Part shown: in pieces, positions 28,394 to 37,826 of the stretch
Layout of the letters: each line of letters starts with the position of its first letter
Position numbering within the stretch: position 1 is the first letter of the stretch
NCBI RefSeq assembly: GCF_007993755.1
Contig: NZ_CP042467.1
Location: 620,001-684,000 of the forward strand
Reading direction: 5' to 3'
Origin: Microvenator marinus
GTDB lineage: Bacteria; Myxococcota_A; Bradymonadia; Bradymonadales; Bradymonadaceae
Length of the DNA: 64,000 nucleotides
Translations under genes and position numbers: made by a program
The notes under the pieces: generated by a model
What the model saw: only the letters and a program-made list of their open reading frames with translations
Database searches by the model: none
Told to the model about the DNA's origin: nothing

Positions 28394-31300
28394 ATCCGAT
28401 TGAACTGAGAAGGTCTCGAACCCAAACCGACCTTGAATCTAGCCAAGAGGAAAGCCTCAGACATTCCGAACTTGAAGAGATTTTCGACGTCCTTCGAGCG
28501 CCTCAACTGCTTCTGAGTCGCCTCTTCACTTAGCGGCTCGCTCCAGCCCGACATCCGCAGGGTACCAGAGGTAGCGGCTTGAATATCCGACGCACTAAGA
28601 AGGCCTACCCGCAGTGCAAACGAATGAAGTTGCGCAGGCCACGCCTCGCAATGGGCACTCGCAATAGTCTCCAGTGCCGGCTCGAGCGCCTGTACCACTC
28701 TTCGTCTCGCAACCGCAAAGAACGGGCTCGACACAGCGTCGGCCATCTCCTGACTACGGGCGTCCACACGTTCACTGAACCCAGCACCGGTCTGCTTGTA
28801 CAAAATCCCTTCGAGCAAGTGCCAGATCTCTCGGCCATCGAGCGCGCTCAGTGCCGAAACTTCAGACCAGGCCAGAGCCGCAGAATATCCGGCGAGGAAG
28901 CGCAACTCGGGCTCGGAACACTTCTCGATTAACTCGGAGTTGAACCAAGAAACCGGCGTGGACTCATGGAAGACAAACGGCGTGTTCTGTGCCGAATCCG
29001 ACGCAAAAGCCTTGATCTTCTTGATGCCAAACATCTGCCCCGCATTGGCAAGGGCATCGAGCAATCTCGAGTCCTCGATCTTCTGAGCGTCCAACGCCTT
29101 CTTCTGAGGAAGGTCGCCGCCCCAGAGCTTCTCCGCAATCGGCATCACAGCATGCAGTGCTGCAAAGTACGGGCGAAGGTCCTCTGGAAGCAAAAGCTGA
29201 CGGATATCATCGTCCGAGAATGCCCTCGAAACGCTTGATTTAGCGCGGATTTCCTCGCCTTCAACCTTCATGTTCAGGGTCCGAAGGAACTGACGAGCGA
29301 CACGCGCACGGTCGTAGGCTTGAATCTTCTCAAAAACCTCGACCATTCCCTTGTACGTCGTCGACTCGAAGGGCTCTTCGGCCACCAGCGTCTCAAAATG
29401 CTTAAGCGCTTCAGTCTCGCGACCCACGCTCCTCGAGAGCGTGAAAGCCAGGCGTCGACGGTAGTCTAGGGTCGATTCAGGGCCTCCAATAGCCACCAAG
29501 TCGCGATAGAGACGTGCCGCCTCGTCAGCGCGCCCAAGGTCTTCATCGAGCGCCACAGCGGCTCGCCCAACAAGCGCAATCCTCGTCGGCACATCGAGTT
29601 CTTTCGCAAACGACTCGATCTCAATGCAGCAATCATGAAGCTCATTGAGCTCCCACGCAATCTCGAGCAACTCATCCACATCGTCCAATGAGGACGGTTG
29701 TGAGCGCACGAGCTTCCACTGGAGGGCATAGGCCTGAGCCGCATCTCCAAGGTCCACCTTGTATGCCCGCACCAAACGGCGCCAATCCAAGATTTGGGAT
29801 TCGAGTGCGTTGAACGAAAGCGTCTCCTCAAAAAGTCCGATTCCGCGCTCTACGTCGCCAAAATCACAATGGAGATGAGCCAGTTTTAGCCGAACTTGAG
29901 TGTACGACGGATGAGATACCTTCGGATGAAGCAACATCTCCAGATGCTCAATAGCCTTCGCCGCGTCGCCGATTCGAACGCATAGCTCAGCCAGGTCGAG
30001 TCCCGAGTTCAAACGGTCGATCGGTGAATCCGACTTCAATACCTCTCGGAAATGAAGCTCTTGGAACTGCGCCGCCGACTCCAAGTCGTCGAGCGAGCGG
30101 CATACGCCCACAATCGCACTCAGATTCCTCGGGTCATTTGAAAGCTGCCAGGCATGCTCATAGGCATGACGAGCACCATCGAGGTCCAAAATCTTCTCTT
30201 CCAACACCTCGCCGAGCTTCTCGAAGAGCTCAGCTCGACGGGCATCACCGAGCTCGATGTTGGCCACGTGAGACTCAAGCGCCGTGCGCATCGCATCCCA
30301 AATCTGGCCTGTCTCAAGCGCTGCAAAAAGCTCGTCAACAATGGGCCCGTCTTCGATCGCCGGCTCGTTGCCAAACGCGATCTCGACCGCCTCTTCAAGC
30401 ACCTCACGCGATTCAAGGCCCTGCAACACAGCCGCTAAATCGACGCTCCTCTTGACCCTGAGGTCTCGAGAAACCGCCGCTGCGATCTCTTCGCGCGTCA
30501 AAGAAATCCACTTTTCCACATCTTTGTGGGCCGAGGCTTCTTCGATTCTCAAACGAAGAACGTCCGGATCAACTGAATCCCCCTCAGGCTTCAGGCCAGC
30601 CTTCACGCGCTGGATCTCCCGCCGAAGTCGGCTTACCTTCGAGTCTCCATCCTCGATCCAAGCCTCAGCGAGCTCATTAGGCAACCAGCCGACAAACCAA
30701 TTGCGCTCATCGGCGCTCGCGCTCTCGAGAACACGAATCAATGTCTGTTTAGTTGGCCCATTCCACTCTTTGACCCCGACCACCTGCTCAACCCCAAACC
30801 ATGGGTGTTCGTCGCGCTGACGCAAAAGACCCGCGCGATCTCCGGCAAGTCCAGCACATAAGCGAACAACAGCCTGGTTTTCGGTGCAATGTTCATCACC
30901 ATGAACACGGTAGCCGACGCTCTTCTGAGGAGTCCCACTCGCCCGCTCGCGAATCCGCGCGATCGAGAGGAAATAGGTGTCACGAGCCTCAGCTGGCATG
31001 GTGCGAAGTGCAAGCTCCTCCAACTCTTTGGAGAGCTTCATCGCATCCACTCCCGCGGCACGCCAGGTTCTCAGAATGCCGTAGAGCCAGTGGATATTCT
31101 CGGCCTCGATGCGCGCACCTTTCATCCAGTAGCCATAGGCCTCGGCTGGACTTTCCAGGCGCCATTCCAAGACATTGGCAATCTCGGCCAAAAGAATTGG
31201 CTGATCTTCAGGAAGCGTTCTTACGACGCGCTCCTCAAGCACCGAAATCAGCGCTCGCCAATTCCCTGTTTGGCGGTGCAAACGTGCCAACGCGAAGAAG

Positions 31301-33348
31301 ACATGAGGGTTTGACGGATTGAGTTCCTGAATCCGCGTGTAGAGAAGCACGGCGTCCGCCTCATGCCCACACTCGAACTCCATCAACTCGGCGAGCGCTC
31401 CAAGGTGGCGCTCAGCTTCGCGTTTGTCGGGGCTCGACACCAGCTGGGCCTCCGTCATCGCTACGAGCTCATCCCATCGGGCGCCTCGCACGTAGATACG
31501 GCCGAGACCTTCCAAAGCAGGCAGGTAGTCCGGAAGTAGGTTCAGGGCGCGTCGGTAGGCGTCTTCCGCCACGTCGGTCATGCCCAGTTTATCCACAGCG
31601 ATGCTCGCGTTTCGAACCAAGAGCGCCGCCGATTCTTCCTCGTCGTCGATCAAGCCGAGCTCTCGCTCGTTCAGCATCAACAAATCATTCCAACGCTCGC
31701 CGCGGGAATAGAGCCGTCCCAGCGCGGCAAAGGCGCGCGATTGCTCGGGGTCCAACTCGAGGATCTCTTCCCAAGCCCCAATCGCAACTTCGGTATGCTG
31801 AAGCCTGTCTTCAGCAATCTCCGCGACCTTCTCCAAAAGATAGAGCTTTTGGCGTCTGGACTCAGTCGCGCTCACGCTCGCCAGGAAGAGGTCGGCGAGT
31901 TCTGTCCACCGCCCTTCCCTCTCCATGAGACGCGCTGCGCCCTTGAGCGCCGGTAGATAGCCATTTCTGTGTCGCACCACGGTCAAGTAGTGCTTAAGAG
32001 CCTTCGACGCCTGATTCAGACGCTGTTCATAAATCTCGGCAACCTGGAAATGCCGTCGCCAAACAAACGGGGCCTCCCCAAGGTGAGCAATCTCTGTCTC
32101 ATACAAGTCCGCCAAGAGTCCCCATTCACCCAAACGACTGTAGAGTCGGCCCAGCGCACGAATCGCAGGCGTAAACGAGGGCTCGTGTTGCAAAGCCTCA
32201 ACGTAGACCTCCGCCGCAGCACTTTCTAGCCCGGCATCTGGTCTATGGTGGGACTGAGACTCGTAAAGGCGCCCAAGCTCCCAAAGGGTCCAGACCCGCT
32301 CATCGGATGAGAGTCCTGGATTCGCAAGACGGGCGTTCAAGAGGTCGATGAGCTTAGCATCTTGAGCGTCAGTGGCGTGCAAAAGGGCCACATATCCCTC
32401 ACGCACAAGCGCATCTTCCTCGAAGTCTTGGCCCGCGCGCTCGAGTACTTCAGCCGCAGTCTTAGGGTCGCGCTGATAGGTCATCTGGCTGAGTTCAAGC
32501 GCAATCGGGGCCACACGGCGGCTAAGGCGAGCCTCGGAAAGGAACTCAAAGCCCTCGTCTTTGGCGCCCGTGTCACGAAGAAGTGAATAGAGAAGGTCTT
32601 CGACGTCGTCCCCTGCAATCGTGTGCGAGAGGGAGTCCTTGAGCACGTTGCTCGCCTCGTCAATCCTTGCGTGGCTCGCTAACCAGGAGGCTTCCATCGC
32701 CACGAGCTGGGCTCGCGTCTGACCGTCGAGCTCGGGATGATGACGAAGGGTGTTTAGAGCGCGAATCGCCTCGTCTGAACGTCCCAACTCGAGCAGGAAG
32801 TCCACACAGAGCAAGGTCGCAAATTGCGCACTCAGCGCTGGCATATCCTCGAGCGGTCGAGCTCCGGTCACCTCATCGAGCCTTTGGAGAAGGGATTCAG
32901 GAGATTCACCATCGACCCAAGCCAAACGAATTGCGTCCAAACCCTCTACAAGTCCGGCCTCGGACGCAATATGCTCGACCACGTCACGGGAGTCGTCACC
33001 GTGCGCAAGGAGGACTCGTCGGCAAAGTTCCCAAAACTCGCGATCTGCCCCAAAGTCTTTGGCGAAGCGGCCTTGTTTGGCCTCGATTCGGTCAAATTGC
33101 CCGAGTGCCTCACGTGCGAGAAGCTCAGAGAACGCCTTGTTGCGACGGGTGGACTCATGGTCCCGAATCAAGCGCGCTTCCTCAGCCATCATCCGCGCGA
33201 AGGTCTCGAGCGTATCTTGACGCAAAGCCACCTCTTCGGGCGGGCGAAACGACGCCATCCGTTCGGTGATTGCTCCCTCAGACTCATTGGGTCTTAATAT
33301 GCGGGCTGCGCGCGACTCATTTTCATGGGTACGTAATTCCTTCGCCAT
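28390..33348 (-). CDS. very large TPR-repeat protein
   Basis: From ATG 33348 (GAGGAG about 8 bases upstream) the product is 1,652 residues. It has no signal peptide or membrane segment, so it should be cytoplasmic. From about residue 180 to 1300 it consists of helix pairs with recurrent TPR patterns (for example ALGRLYSRGERWNDLLMLNE, AFAALGRLYSR, EALGQFDRIEAK), at least 15-20 units by eye. The C-terminal 300 residues are a different helical domain with VMPIAEKLWGGDLPQKKALDAQ and VDARSQEMADAVSSPFFAVARR. Similar giant TPR proteins occur in myxobacteria and are thought to scaffold protein complexes. The partner is unknown. Confidence 0.7.
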   Translation of the reverse strand: MAKELRTHENESRAARILRPNESEGAITERMASFRPPEEVALRQDTLETFARMMAEEARLIRDHESTRRNKAFSELLAREALGQFDRIEAKQGRFAKDFGADREFWELCRRVLLAHGDDSRDVVEHIASEAGLVEGLDAIRLAWVDGESPESLLQRLDEVTGARPLEDMPALSAQFATLLCVDFLLELGRSDEAIRALNTLRHHPELDGQTRAQLVAMEASWLASHARIDEASNVLKDSLSHTIAGDDVEDLLYSLLRDTGAKDEGFEFLSEARLSRRVAPIALELSQMTYQRDPKTAAEVLERAGQDFEEDALVREGYVALLHATDAQDAKLIDLLNARLANPGLSSDERVWTLWELGRLYESQSHHRPDAGLESAAAEVYVEALQHEPSFTPAIRALGRLYSRLGEWGLLADLYETEIAHLGEAPFVWRRHFQVAEIYEQRLNQASKALKHYLTVVRHRNGYLPALKGAARLMEREGRWTELADLFLASVSATESRRQKLYLLEKVAEIAEDRLQHTEVAIGAWEEILELDPEQSRAFAALGRLYSRGERWNDLLMLNERELGLIDDEEESAALLVRNASIAVDKLGMTDVAEDAYRRALNLLPDYLPALEGLGRIYVRGARWDELVAMTEAQLVSSPDKREAERHLGALAELMEFECGHEADAVLLYTRIQELNPSNPHVFFALARLHRQTGNWRALISVLEERVVRTLPEDQPILLAEIANVLEWRLESPAEAYGYWMKGARIEAENIHWLYGILRTWRAAGVDAMKLSKELEELALRTMPAEARDTYFLSIARIRERASGTPQKSVGYRVHGDEHCTENQAVVRLCAGLAGDRAGLLRQRDEHPWFGVEQVVGVKEWNGPTKQTLIRVLESASADERNWFVGWLPNELAEAWIEDGDSKVSRLRREIQRVKAGLKPEGDSVDPDVLRLRIEEASAHKDVEKWISLTREEIAAAVSRDLRVKRSVDLAAVLQGLESREVLEEAVEIAFGNEPAIEDGPIVDELFAALETGQIWDAMRTALESHVANIELGDARRAELFEKLGEVLEEKILDLDGARHAYEHAWQLSNDPRNLSAIVGVCRSLDDLESAAQFQELHFREVLKSDSPIDRLNSGLDLAELCVRIGDAAKAIEHLEMLLHPKVSHPSYTQVRLKLAHLHCDFGDVERGIGLFEETLSFNALESQILDWRRLVRAYKVDLGDAAQAYALQWKLVRSQPSSLDDVDELLEIAWELNELHDCCIEIESFAKELDVPTRIALVGRAAVALDEDLGRADEAARLYRDLVAIGGPESTLDYRRRLAFTLSRSVGRETEALKHFETLVAEEPFESTTYKGMVEVFEKIQAYDRARVARQFLRTLNMKVEGEEIRAKSSVSRAFSDDDIRQLLLPEDLRPYFAALHAVMPIAEKLWGGDLPQKKALDAQKIEDSRLLDALANAGQMFGIKKIKAFASDSAQNTPFVFHESTPVSWFNSELIEKCSEPELRFLAGYSAALAWSEVSALSALDGREIWHLLEGILYKQTGAGFSERVDARSQEMADAVSSPFFAVARRRVVQALEPALETIASAHCEAWPAQLHSFALRVGLLSASDIQAATSGTLRMSGWSEPLSEEATQKQLRRSKDVENLFKFGMSEAFLLARFKVGLGSRPSQFNRI

Positions 33349-33399
33349 CCTTAGCACTCCTCTATGTTGACCATCCTTGGTCAGTATTGGGCGCGCCGC

Positions 33400-34353
33400 T
33401 TAATGCTCTCCAGGCAATGGATATTGCGATTCATCGTAATCCCATGCCGGGTTGTCCTTCATGGACGCTAGCTTTTGTGCGGTGCGCTTCTTACGCAATC
33501 TCCAAGCTACTAGGAAAAGCAGACTTGCGCCAAAAAATATGACAATTCCGTCCATGAAAAGCGACCACAAACTTGATGCGTTCTTCAAATCTTGGCGCCA
33601 ACGCCCCTCCGCAACAGGGACACTTTCACCCGTAACCTTACGAAAAGACTGATGAAAGCTATCCCCTTGCTCCATATTTTGAAAAAGTCTCGAAAACACA
33701 TCGTCTCCGTGCCTATCTCTCAAATCTCGAACAAAATGGAACGATTGAGCGTACGCAAGTGATGCCGTGTTATGATGCTCAGGAAAGCTAAACTCCAGAT
33801 CTCCAAAGGCAATCAGGCCGCTCGCCGCGGCTGCGCGCGATAAAAGCTCACTCCTGTCGGCCGTCCACTCATCGGCGTGAAGCACAGCAAACCCCTCGTG
33901 AAACCATCTTGGAACTTTCTTGCCCCTCGCAGCGATATCAACGGCGACGTGCGCCAATTCGTGTCTGAACGTCGCGTCAACCTCAGCCATACCCTGAGCC
34001 CCCGGTTTGTTTGCCACAATCACCGTTGCGCGATTTGAAAACGAAAGGCCGGCCGCCCATTCGGGCGCATTGTTTGGAATTTGATGAAGCCTGAAATAGT
34101 CCCCTACCCGCTTCAATACCCACACTTGGATAGGCTTCATTTCCTCGACACCCAAAGATGCCTTGAGCTTCGCCAGGTCCGCTGGGGCCGTCTCCATTAA
34201 ATCCTCAGCAGCCTTTGATGCTGCTTCTGGGTAGTGAAACACCAACCCATTATCTGCCGATGGACGGCTCTCAATCTGCTCAAGACTTGATTGCGCAAAG
34301 ACCGACCCCGACAAAACCAACGCAAAAACCAAAGTTATCAACTTGCGAAACAT
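33400..34353 (-). CDS. membrane-anchored zinc metalloprotease, peptidase MA-like
   Basis: From ATG 34353 (GAGGTGAAT just upstream) the protein begins with a signal peptide, MFRKLITLVFALVLSGSVFAQ. The zinc motif RHELAH lies at about residues 120-125, followed 18 residues on by WFHEGFA, whose Glu would be the third ligand, the gluzincin arrangement of the peptidase MA family. A single membrane segment near residue 275-295 (VIFFGASLLFLVAWRL) is followed by a basic cytoplasmic tail, so the catalytic domain faces the periplasm. It is divergent from the Asn/Thr-rich lipoprotein gene. Substrates are unknown. Confidence 0.8.
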   Translation of the reverse strand: MFRKLITLVFALVLSGSVFAQSSLEQIESRPSADNGLVFHYPEAASKAAEDLMETAPADLAKLKASLGVEEMKPIQVWVLKRVGDYFRLHQIPNNAPEWAAGLSFSNRATVIVANKPGAQGMAEVDATFRHELAHVAVDIAARGKKVPRWFHEGFAVLHADEWTADRSELLSRAAAASGLIAFGDLEFSFPEHHNTASLAYAQSFHFVRDLRDRHGDDVFSRLFQNMEQGDSFHQSFRKVTGESVPVAEGRWRQDLKNASSLWSLFMDGIVIFFGASLLFLVAWRLRKKRTAQKLASMKDNPAWDYDESQYPLPGEH

Positions 34354-34450
34354 ATTCACCTCGTCACTCTGATTCCCCGCAATGCACTTCGGATTCCAAA
34401 TTCGCGTGGTGGACGACCAGGCGCTCAAAACCGTCAAAAAAATGACACGA

Positions 34451-34466
34451 GTGACACGTTTGTCAC
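34451..34466. promoter_or_regulatory. perfect inverted repeat, candidate operator
   Basis: GTGACA and TGTCAC flank CGTT, a 16-bp palindromic element in the divergent intergenic region, about 5 bp upstream of the candidate -35 at 34471. It could be an operator for the lipoprotein or the metalloprotease gene. No binding protein is proposed. Confidence 0.35.
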
Positions 34467-34470
34467 ACTC

Positions 34471-34499
34471 TTGCCTTGGTGATGCCCCGCCTCTGTAAA
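34471..34499 (+). promoter_or_regulatory. candidate promoter of the Asn/Thr-rich lipoprotein
   Basis: TTGCCT (34471-34476) and TGTAAA (34494-34499) are separated by 17 bp and lie about 115 bp before ATG 34615. Both boxes are only moderate matches. The remaining leader holds a small hairpin (ACGGGC at 34569, GCCCGT at 34584) and the ribosome-binding site AAGGAAGGA. Confidence 0.3.
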
Positions 34500-34614
34500 A
34501 AACATGCTAAACATCAAGCACTTGAAAGGCTGGCACGAATATCGCTTACCTTTAGCGAGCAGAAGGAAACGGGCTCATGTCGGGCCCGTCGGTTAAGTAG
34601 TAAAGGAAGGAAAA

Positions 34615-35112
34615 ATGAAGAAATTTTTGGTCATGATGTGTGCTGCGGCTCTCGCTGGTTCGATTGGTTGTGGTGACGACGAGGAAACACCCTCAAATAA
34701 CAACAACAACAACACCAACAATGAAACGACTCAAACAAACAATGAGACGACTCAGACAAACAATGAGACGACTCAGACAAACAACGAAACGACAACTAAC
34801 AACCAAACCACCACAAACAACCAGACCACCACAAACAACCAGACCACCACAAACGGTGGAACTTTCGAGCCATGCGCTGATTACTGCACGCAGTACGAAG
34901 CAAATTGCGCGGAAGCATTCGCTACCGATTACACCGACAACGCTGGTTGCTTGACAGCATGTGAAGCGTTCGAAGTTGGTACAGAAGGCGACACAACAGG
35001 CGATACGGCTGCATGCCGTCTCTACCACGTGGGCGCTGCAGCTGCTGACGCTGCTACTCACTGCCCGCACGCTGGTGCAACTCCAACTGAGTTCTGCGTA
35101 GCAGCCGAATAA
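34615..35112 (+). CDS. lipoprotein with Asn/Thr-rich linker and Cys-rich domain
   Basis: A lipoprotein signal (MKKFLVMMCAAALAGSIGC) is followed by an acidic patch (DDEETP) and a 55-residue linker built of Asn, Thr and Gln repeats (NNETTQT, then NNQTTT). Such linkers hold a domain away from the membrane in surface lipoproteins of myxobacteria and relatives. The C-terminal 85 residues carry eight cysteines in a compact pattern (CADYCTQYEANC, then CLTAC, CRLYH, CPH, FC). That domain probably forms four disulfides; its partner is unknown. A strong ribosome-binding site (AAGGAAGGA) and a strong terminator suggest the gene is highly expressed on its own. Confidence 0.75.
   Translation: MKKFLVMMCAAALAGSIGCGDDEETPSNNNNNNTNNETTQTNNETTQTNNETTQTNNETTTNNQTTTNNQTTTNNQTTTNGGTFEPCADYCTQYEANCAEAFATDYTDNAGCLTACEAFEVGTEGDTTGDTAACRLYHVGAAAADAATHCPHAGATPTEFCVAAE
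34696..34854. repeat. in-frame 21-bp and 18-bp repeats encoding the Asn/Thr linker
   Basis: Three near-identical 21-bp units (caatgagacgactcagacaa plus one base) are followed by three 18-bp units (caaccagaccaccacaaa). Both unit lengths are multiples of three, so length changes would alter the linker without a frameshift. Confidence 0.85.
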
Positions 35113-35130
35113 TCCGAATCGGATAGAATC

Positions 35131-35162
35131 AAAAAAGGCGTGGTCGATGACCACGCCTTTTT
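35131..35162. terminator. rho-independent terminator, probably bidirectional
   Basis: A nine-base-pair GC-rich stem (GGCGTGGTC / GACCACGCC) with a 3-base loop is flanked by six A and five T. It follows the lipoprotein stop by about 20 bp and precedes the convergent divIVA stop, so it can serve both strands. It is the strongest intrinsic terminator seen in the window. Confidence 0.9.
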
Positions 35163-35180
35163 CTTTGCCTTAAAAACAGA

Positions 35181-35675
35181 CTAGGTCGCCAGATTCGTCT
35201 CTTCTTCGATGGCGTCCCACTCTACTTCAGACGTTTCGAACTTCTCGACGAAAGCCAAATGCGTCTCGAGAGTGGCCTTCAACTCGGCCAACACCCGCAC
35301 CCGACGCTCTTCAAGCACTCTCACCTCGGACTGAGCTCGGCTGATCTCGTCCTCACACTCAGCGAGAATCTTTTCCGCCTTAATTTCGGCATCCGCCACC
35401 AAGAGTTCTGCCTCACGAGTCGCCTGGTGCTTGAGGTCCTCGGACATCTGACGGGCCATGTCCAGGGCGTCCTGCAGCGTTCGCTCACGCCGCCTGTACT
35501 CCCGAACCTCAGCCATCAGCTCATCACGTTCTTTTTGAGCTTGTTTGGCATTCATCGCGAGGTGGTCCCATTCGCGAGCCACACCCTCCAAAAACTCTCT
35601 GACTTGATTGACGTCGTATCCGCGAACTCGGCGTTCAAACTCTTGTTTGATGATATCGTCGCTGCTGAACTTCAT
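35181..35675 (-). CDS. DivIVA-domain coiled-coil protein
   Basis: The N-terminus matches the DivIVA lipid-binding domain (KFSSDDIIKQEFERRVRGYDVNQV), with the usual curved-membrane binding loop, and the remaining 120 residues are coiled coil rich in Glu and Arg. DivIVA proteins bind curved or polar membrane and recruit division or growth proteins. The start ATG 35675 is supported by AGGAGG five bases upstream; the frame is open a little further but without a ribosome-binding site. It is the last gene of a maf-yggS-proC run, an arrangement also common in Gram-positive bacteria (yggS-proC-divIVA). Confidence 0.85.
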   Translation of the reverse strand: MKFSSDDIIKQEFERRVRGYDVNQVREFLEGVAREWDHLAMNAKQAQKERDELMAEVREYRRRERTLQDALDMARQMSEDLKHQATREAELLVADAEIKAEKILAECEDEISRAQSEVRVLEERRVRVLAELKATLETHLAFVEKFETSEVEWDAIEEETNLAT

Positions 35676-35721
35676 GTGGCCTCCTGGCAATCATCCGACG
35701 TCATTGTAACGCAAGAGACTC

Positions 35722-36498
35722 TCAGGACAATTTTTCTGCCATGGACTTCGAGTGTTCTGCTGCGACAACTACGGCACGATTGAGCGCATGGCGAAACCCA
35801 AGCTTTTCGAGCTCAGCGCACGCGGCGATCGTGGTTCCACCAGGACTTGCAACCCTGTCTTTCAAGACTTCAAAATGAGTACCTGTCTGGCTCGCGAGCT
35901 CCGCTGCCCCCAGCACGGTTCCAATAGCGAGCTTGGTCGCCACGTCTCGTGAGAGCCCCATCTGCACGCCCCCGTCGGCCAAGGCCTGCATCGCAATAAA
36001 AATATACGCGGGCCCACTCCCACTGAGGGCGGTCAACGCATCAAACTCTGACTCACCTGAGAGCACCACGACCTCCCCCGACATCTCGAAGAACGCCACG
36101 ACTTCATCAGAAACTGAGTCTGAGAAGAGTCCGGTCATGCCTTTCCCCACGAGCGCCGGGGTATTGGGCATGGCTCTTACCACCTTAAGCCCTTGCCATT
36201 TTTTTGGAAGCCACGCCTTAAGCGACTCAAGCCGGACTCCAGCAGCCACCGAAACAACGATGTCGCCCTCCTGAAACTCAAACTCGGAAAAAACAGCTTC
36301 CAGCTGATAGGGCTTGACCGCAAAGACCACCACGCGCGGCCCACCTTTTGACGTCTCGCTCGCTCCCAGGCTCACGAGTCGGTCTATCTTGTCCCGGCTC
36401 CGGCTCCGCACCACACAATGCGCGCCGGCCTTGAGCGCACCTTCGACAAGCGCACTCCCCATATTTCCGCAGCCGACCATCCAATATTCTATCGACAT
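35722..36498 (-). CDS. proC: pyrroline-5-carboxylate reductase
   Basis: This enzyme makes proline from pyrroline-5-carboxylate with NAD(P)H. The sequence has the dinucleotide-binding motif GCGNMGSAL near the N-terminus, VVRAMPNTPALVGKGM and the C-terminal signature DRVASPGGTTIAACAELEKLGFRHAL. Length (258) is slightly shorter than the usual 265-275. It begins 2 bp after the yggS stop. Confidence 0.95.
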   Translation of the reverse strand: MSIEYWMVGCGNMGSALVEGALKAGAHCVVRSRSRDKIDRLVSLGASETSKGGPRVVVFAVKPYQLEAVFSEFEFQEGDIVVSVAAGVRLESLKAWLPKKWQGLKVVRAMPNTPALVGKGMTGLFSDSVSDEVVAFFEMSGEVVVLSGESEFDALTALSGSGPAYIFIAMQALADGGVQMGLSRDVATKLAIGTVLGAAELASQTGTHFEVLKDRVASPGGTTIAACAELEKLGFRHALNRAVVVAAEHSKSMAEKLS

Positions 36499-36500
36499 AC

Positions 36501-37172
36501 TTAACCTCGTTTGCCAAAAATTGCGGTCCCGACCCGAATATGAGTAGCACCAAGTTCAATTGCCGTCTCAAAATCTGAGGTCATACCCATCGAGAGAATA
36601 TCGAGCTCCGGCATCTCTTTGCGCGCGGAATCGAAGAGCCCTTTCATCTCTCGAAAATAGGGTATCGCCTCGCGATCAAAGGGCGGAATCGTCATAAAGC
36701 CGCGCACCCTAGCCCCTATCTCGCTCGCCTGCGTCACGAACTCCAGAGCTGCGTCTGGTTCAATGCCTCCCTTAGCCTCATCATTTCCGGTGTTGACCTG
36801 AACCAGAATCTCCGGCGCGACCTCACTTCGCTTAATAAGCTCTTTGACTGCCGATTTCGAGTCGATGGAATGAATCAGGGTTACCCGATTCGCGAGGTAT
36901 TTCGCCTTATTACTCTGTAGCCCACCGATGTAGTGCCACCGAATACTATCTGGCAACTCATCGACCTTATCTCGCCACTCTTGCACATAGTTTTCGCCAA
37001 AATCGCGCTGCCCCACTTCCCATAGGGCCAGAATATCGGCCACAGGCATCGTCTTAGACACCGCGATCAGGGTAATCTCATCCGGGCTTCGCCCTGCTCG
37101 GCTTGCAGCTTCAGAGATCCGACCCCGAACTTCCTCCAAATTCGCCACCAGCTCGTCTTTGCGATTCTTCAT
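36501..37172 (-). CDS. YggS/PROSC-family PLP-binding protein
   Basis: The sequence matches the YggS fold: AVSKTMPVADI carries the PLP lysine, followed by FGENYVQEWRDK, WHYIGGLQSNKAKYLA, QVNTGNDEAKGG and LSMGMTSDFETAI. Family members hold PLP homeostasis and affect amino acid metabolism without catalysing a known reaction. It lies between maf, which it overlaps by 4 bp, and proC, and this yggS-proC linkage is widely conserved. Length is 223 residues, normal. Confidence 0.95.
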   Translation of the reverse strand: MKNRKDELVANLEEVRGRISEAASRAGRSPDEITLIAVSKTMPVADILALWEVGQRDFGENYVQEWRDKVDELPDSIRWHYIGGLQSNKAKYLANRVTLIHSIDSKSAVKELIKRSEVAPEILVQVNTGNDEAKGGIEPDAALEFVTQASEIGARVRGFMTIPPFDREAIPYFREMKGLFDSARKEMPELDILSMGMTSDFETAIELGATHIRVGTAIFGKRG

Positions 37173-37753
37173 TTCGACTCACTCTCCAGCGCATTCAACA
37201 TTCTAACGACATGCGAAATTGGAAGCCCAACCACGCTATGAAAACTGCCTTCGATCTCTTCCACAAGAAGCCCACCGAGCCCCTGAATTCCATAGGCTCC
37301 GGCCTTATCCATTGGCTCACCCGAGTTCACATAATCAGCGATGGTCTTTGCGTCTAAGTCCCAGAACTTGACGCGCGTTGTCACACTTTCAACTCTCAGT
37401 ACATCCGCACGATTCCAGCAAAAGCTCGTGATAACCTCGTGCCATCGCCCCGAAAGCAATTTCAGCATCGACACCGCGTGCTCAAAATCGCCTGGTTTCT
37501 CCAAGATTTTTTCGTCTTGTACCACGACCGTATCTGCTGCAAGCACCCAGAGATCCGAGTCCAAATTGCTCGAAACGCTGCGAGCCTTTTCCTCGCAAAG
37601 CCGCCGTGTGTAGGCCATTGGACCTTCGTTTTCGTCCGGAATTTCAGGGATATCGGACGGACGCACATGCACTTTGAAGCCCATCTGTTCCATCATCTCC
37701 CTGCGGCGCGGCGAGCCGCTTGCCAAAATAATTTCGCGTGAGTGTAAAAGCAT
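37169..37753 (-). CDS. maf: Maf-family nucleotide pyrophosphatase
   Basis: The N-terminus LASGSPRRREMMEQMG is diagnostic for Maf, a pyrophosphatase for dTTP, UTP or modified NTPs linked to septum formation and house-cleaning. AADTVV and GAYGIQGLGG carry the remaining family motifs. The start at 37753 was chosen because the frame before it has no ribosome-binding site and no family homology. It leads the maf-yggS-proC-divIVA operon and overlaps yggS in an ATGA. Confidence 0.94.
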   Translation of the reverse strand: MLLHSREIILASGSPRRREMMEQMGFKVHVRPSDIPEIPDENEGPMAYTRRLCEEKARSVSSNLDSDLWVLAADTVVVQDEKILEKPGDFEHAVSMLKLLSGRWHEVITSFCWNRADVLRVESVTTRVKFWDLDAKTIADYVNSGEPMDKAGAYGIQGLGGLLVEEIEGSFHSVVGLPISHVVRMLNALESESK

Positions 37754-37826
37754 TGTGTGCTCTCTTGAGTTTGTGCTCAGCGGCAAGGTAGAGTGTGGGT
37801 CGCTGCAATGTCAAACGAGGCGTGAC

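Noticed and set aside
28387-28396. Unusual significance of tail-to-tail overlaps
   Set aside because: Several convergent gene pairs here overlap by 4-28 bp; this is ordinary compaction in this genome and not a special feature of one site.
34569-34589. Riboswitch or attenuator in the leader of the Asn/Thr lipoprotein
   Set aside because: Only one 6-bp hairpin is present; there is no conserved aptamer pattern or alternative structure visible.
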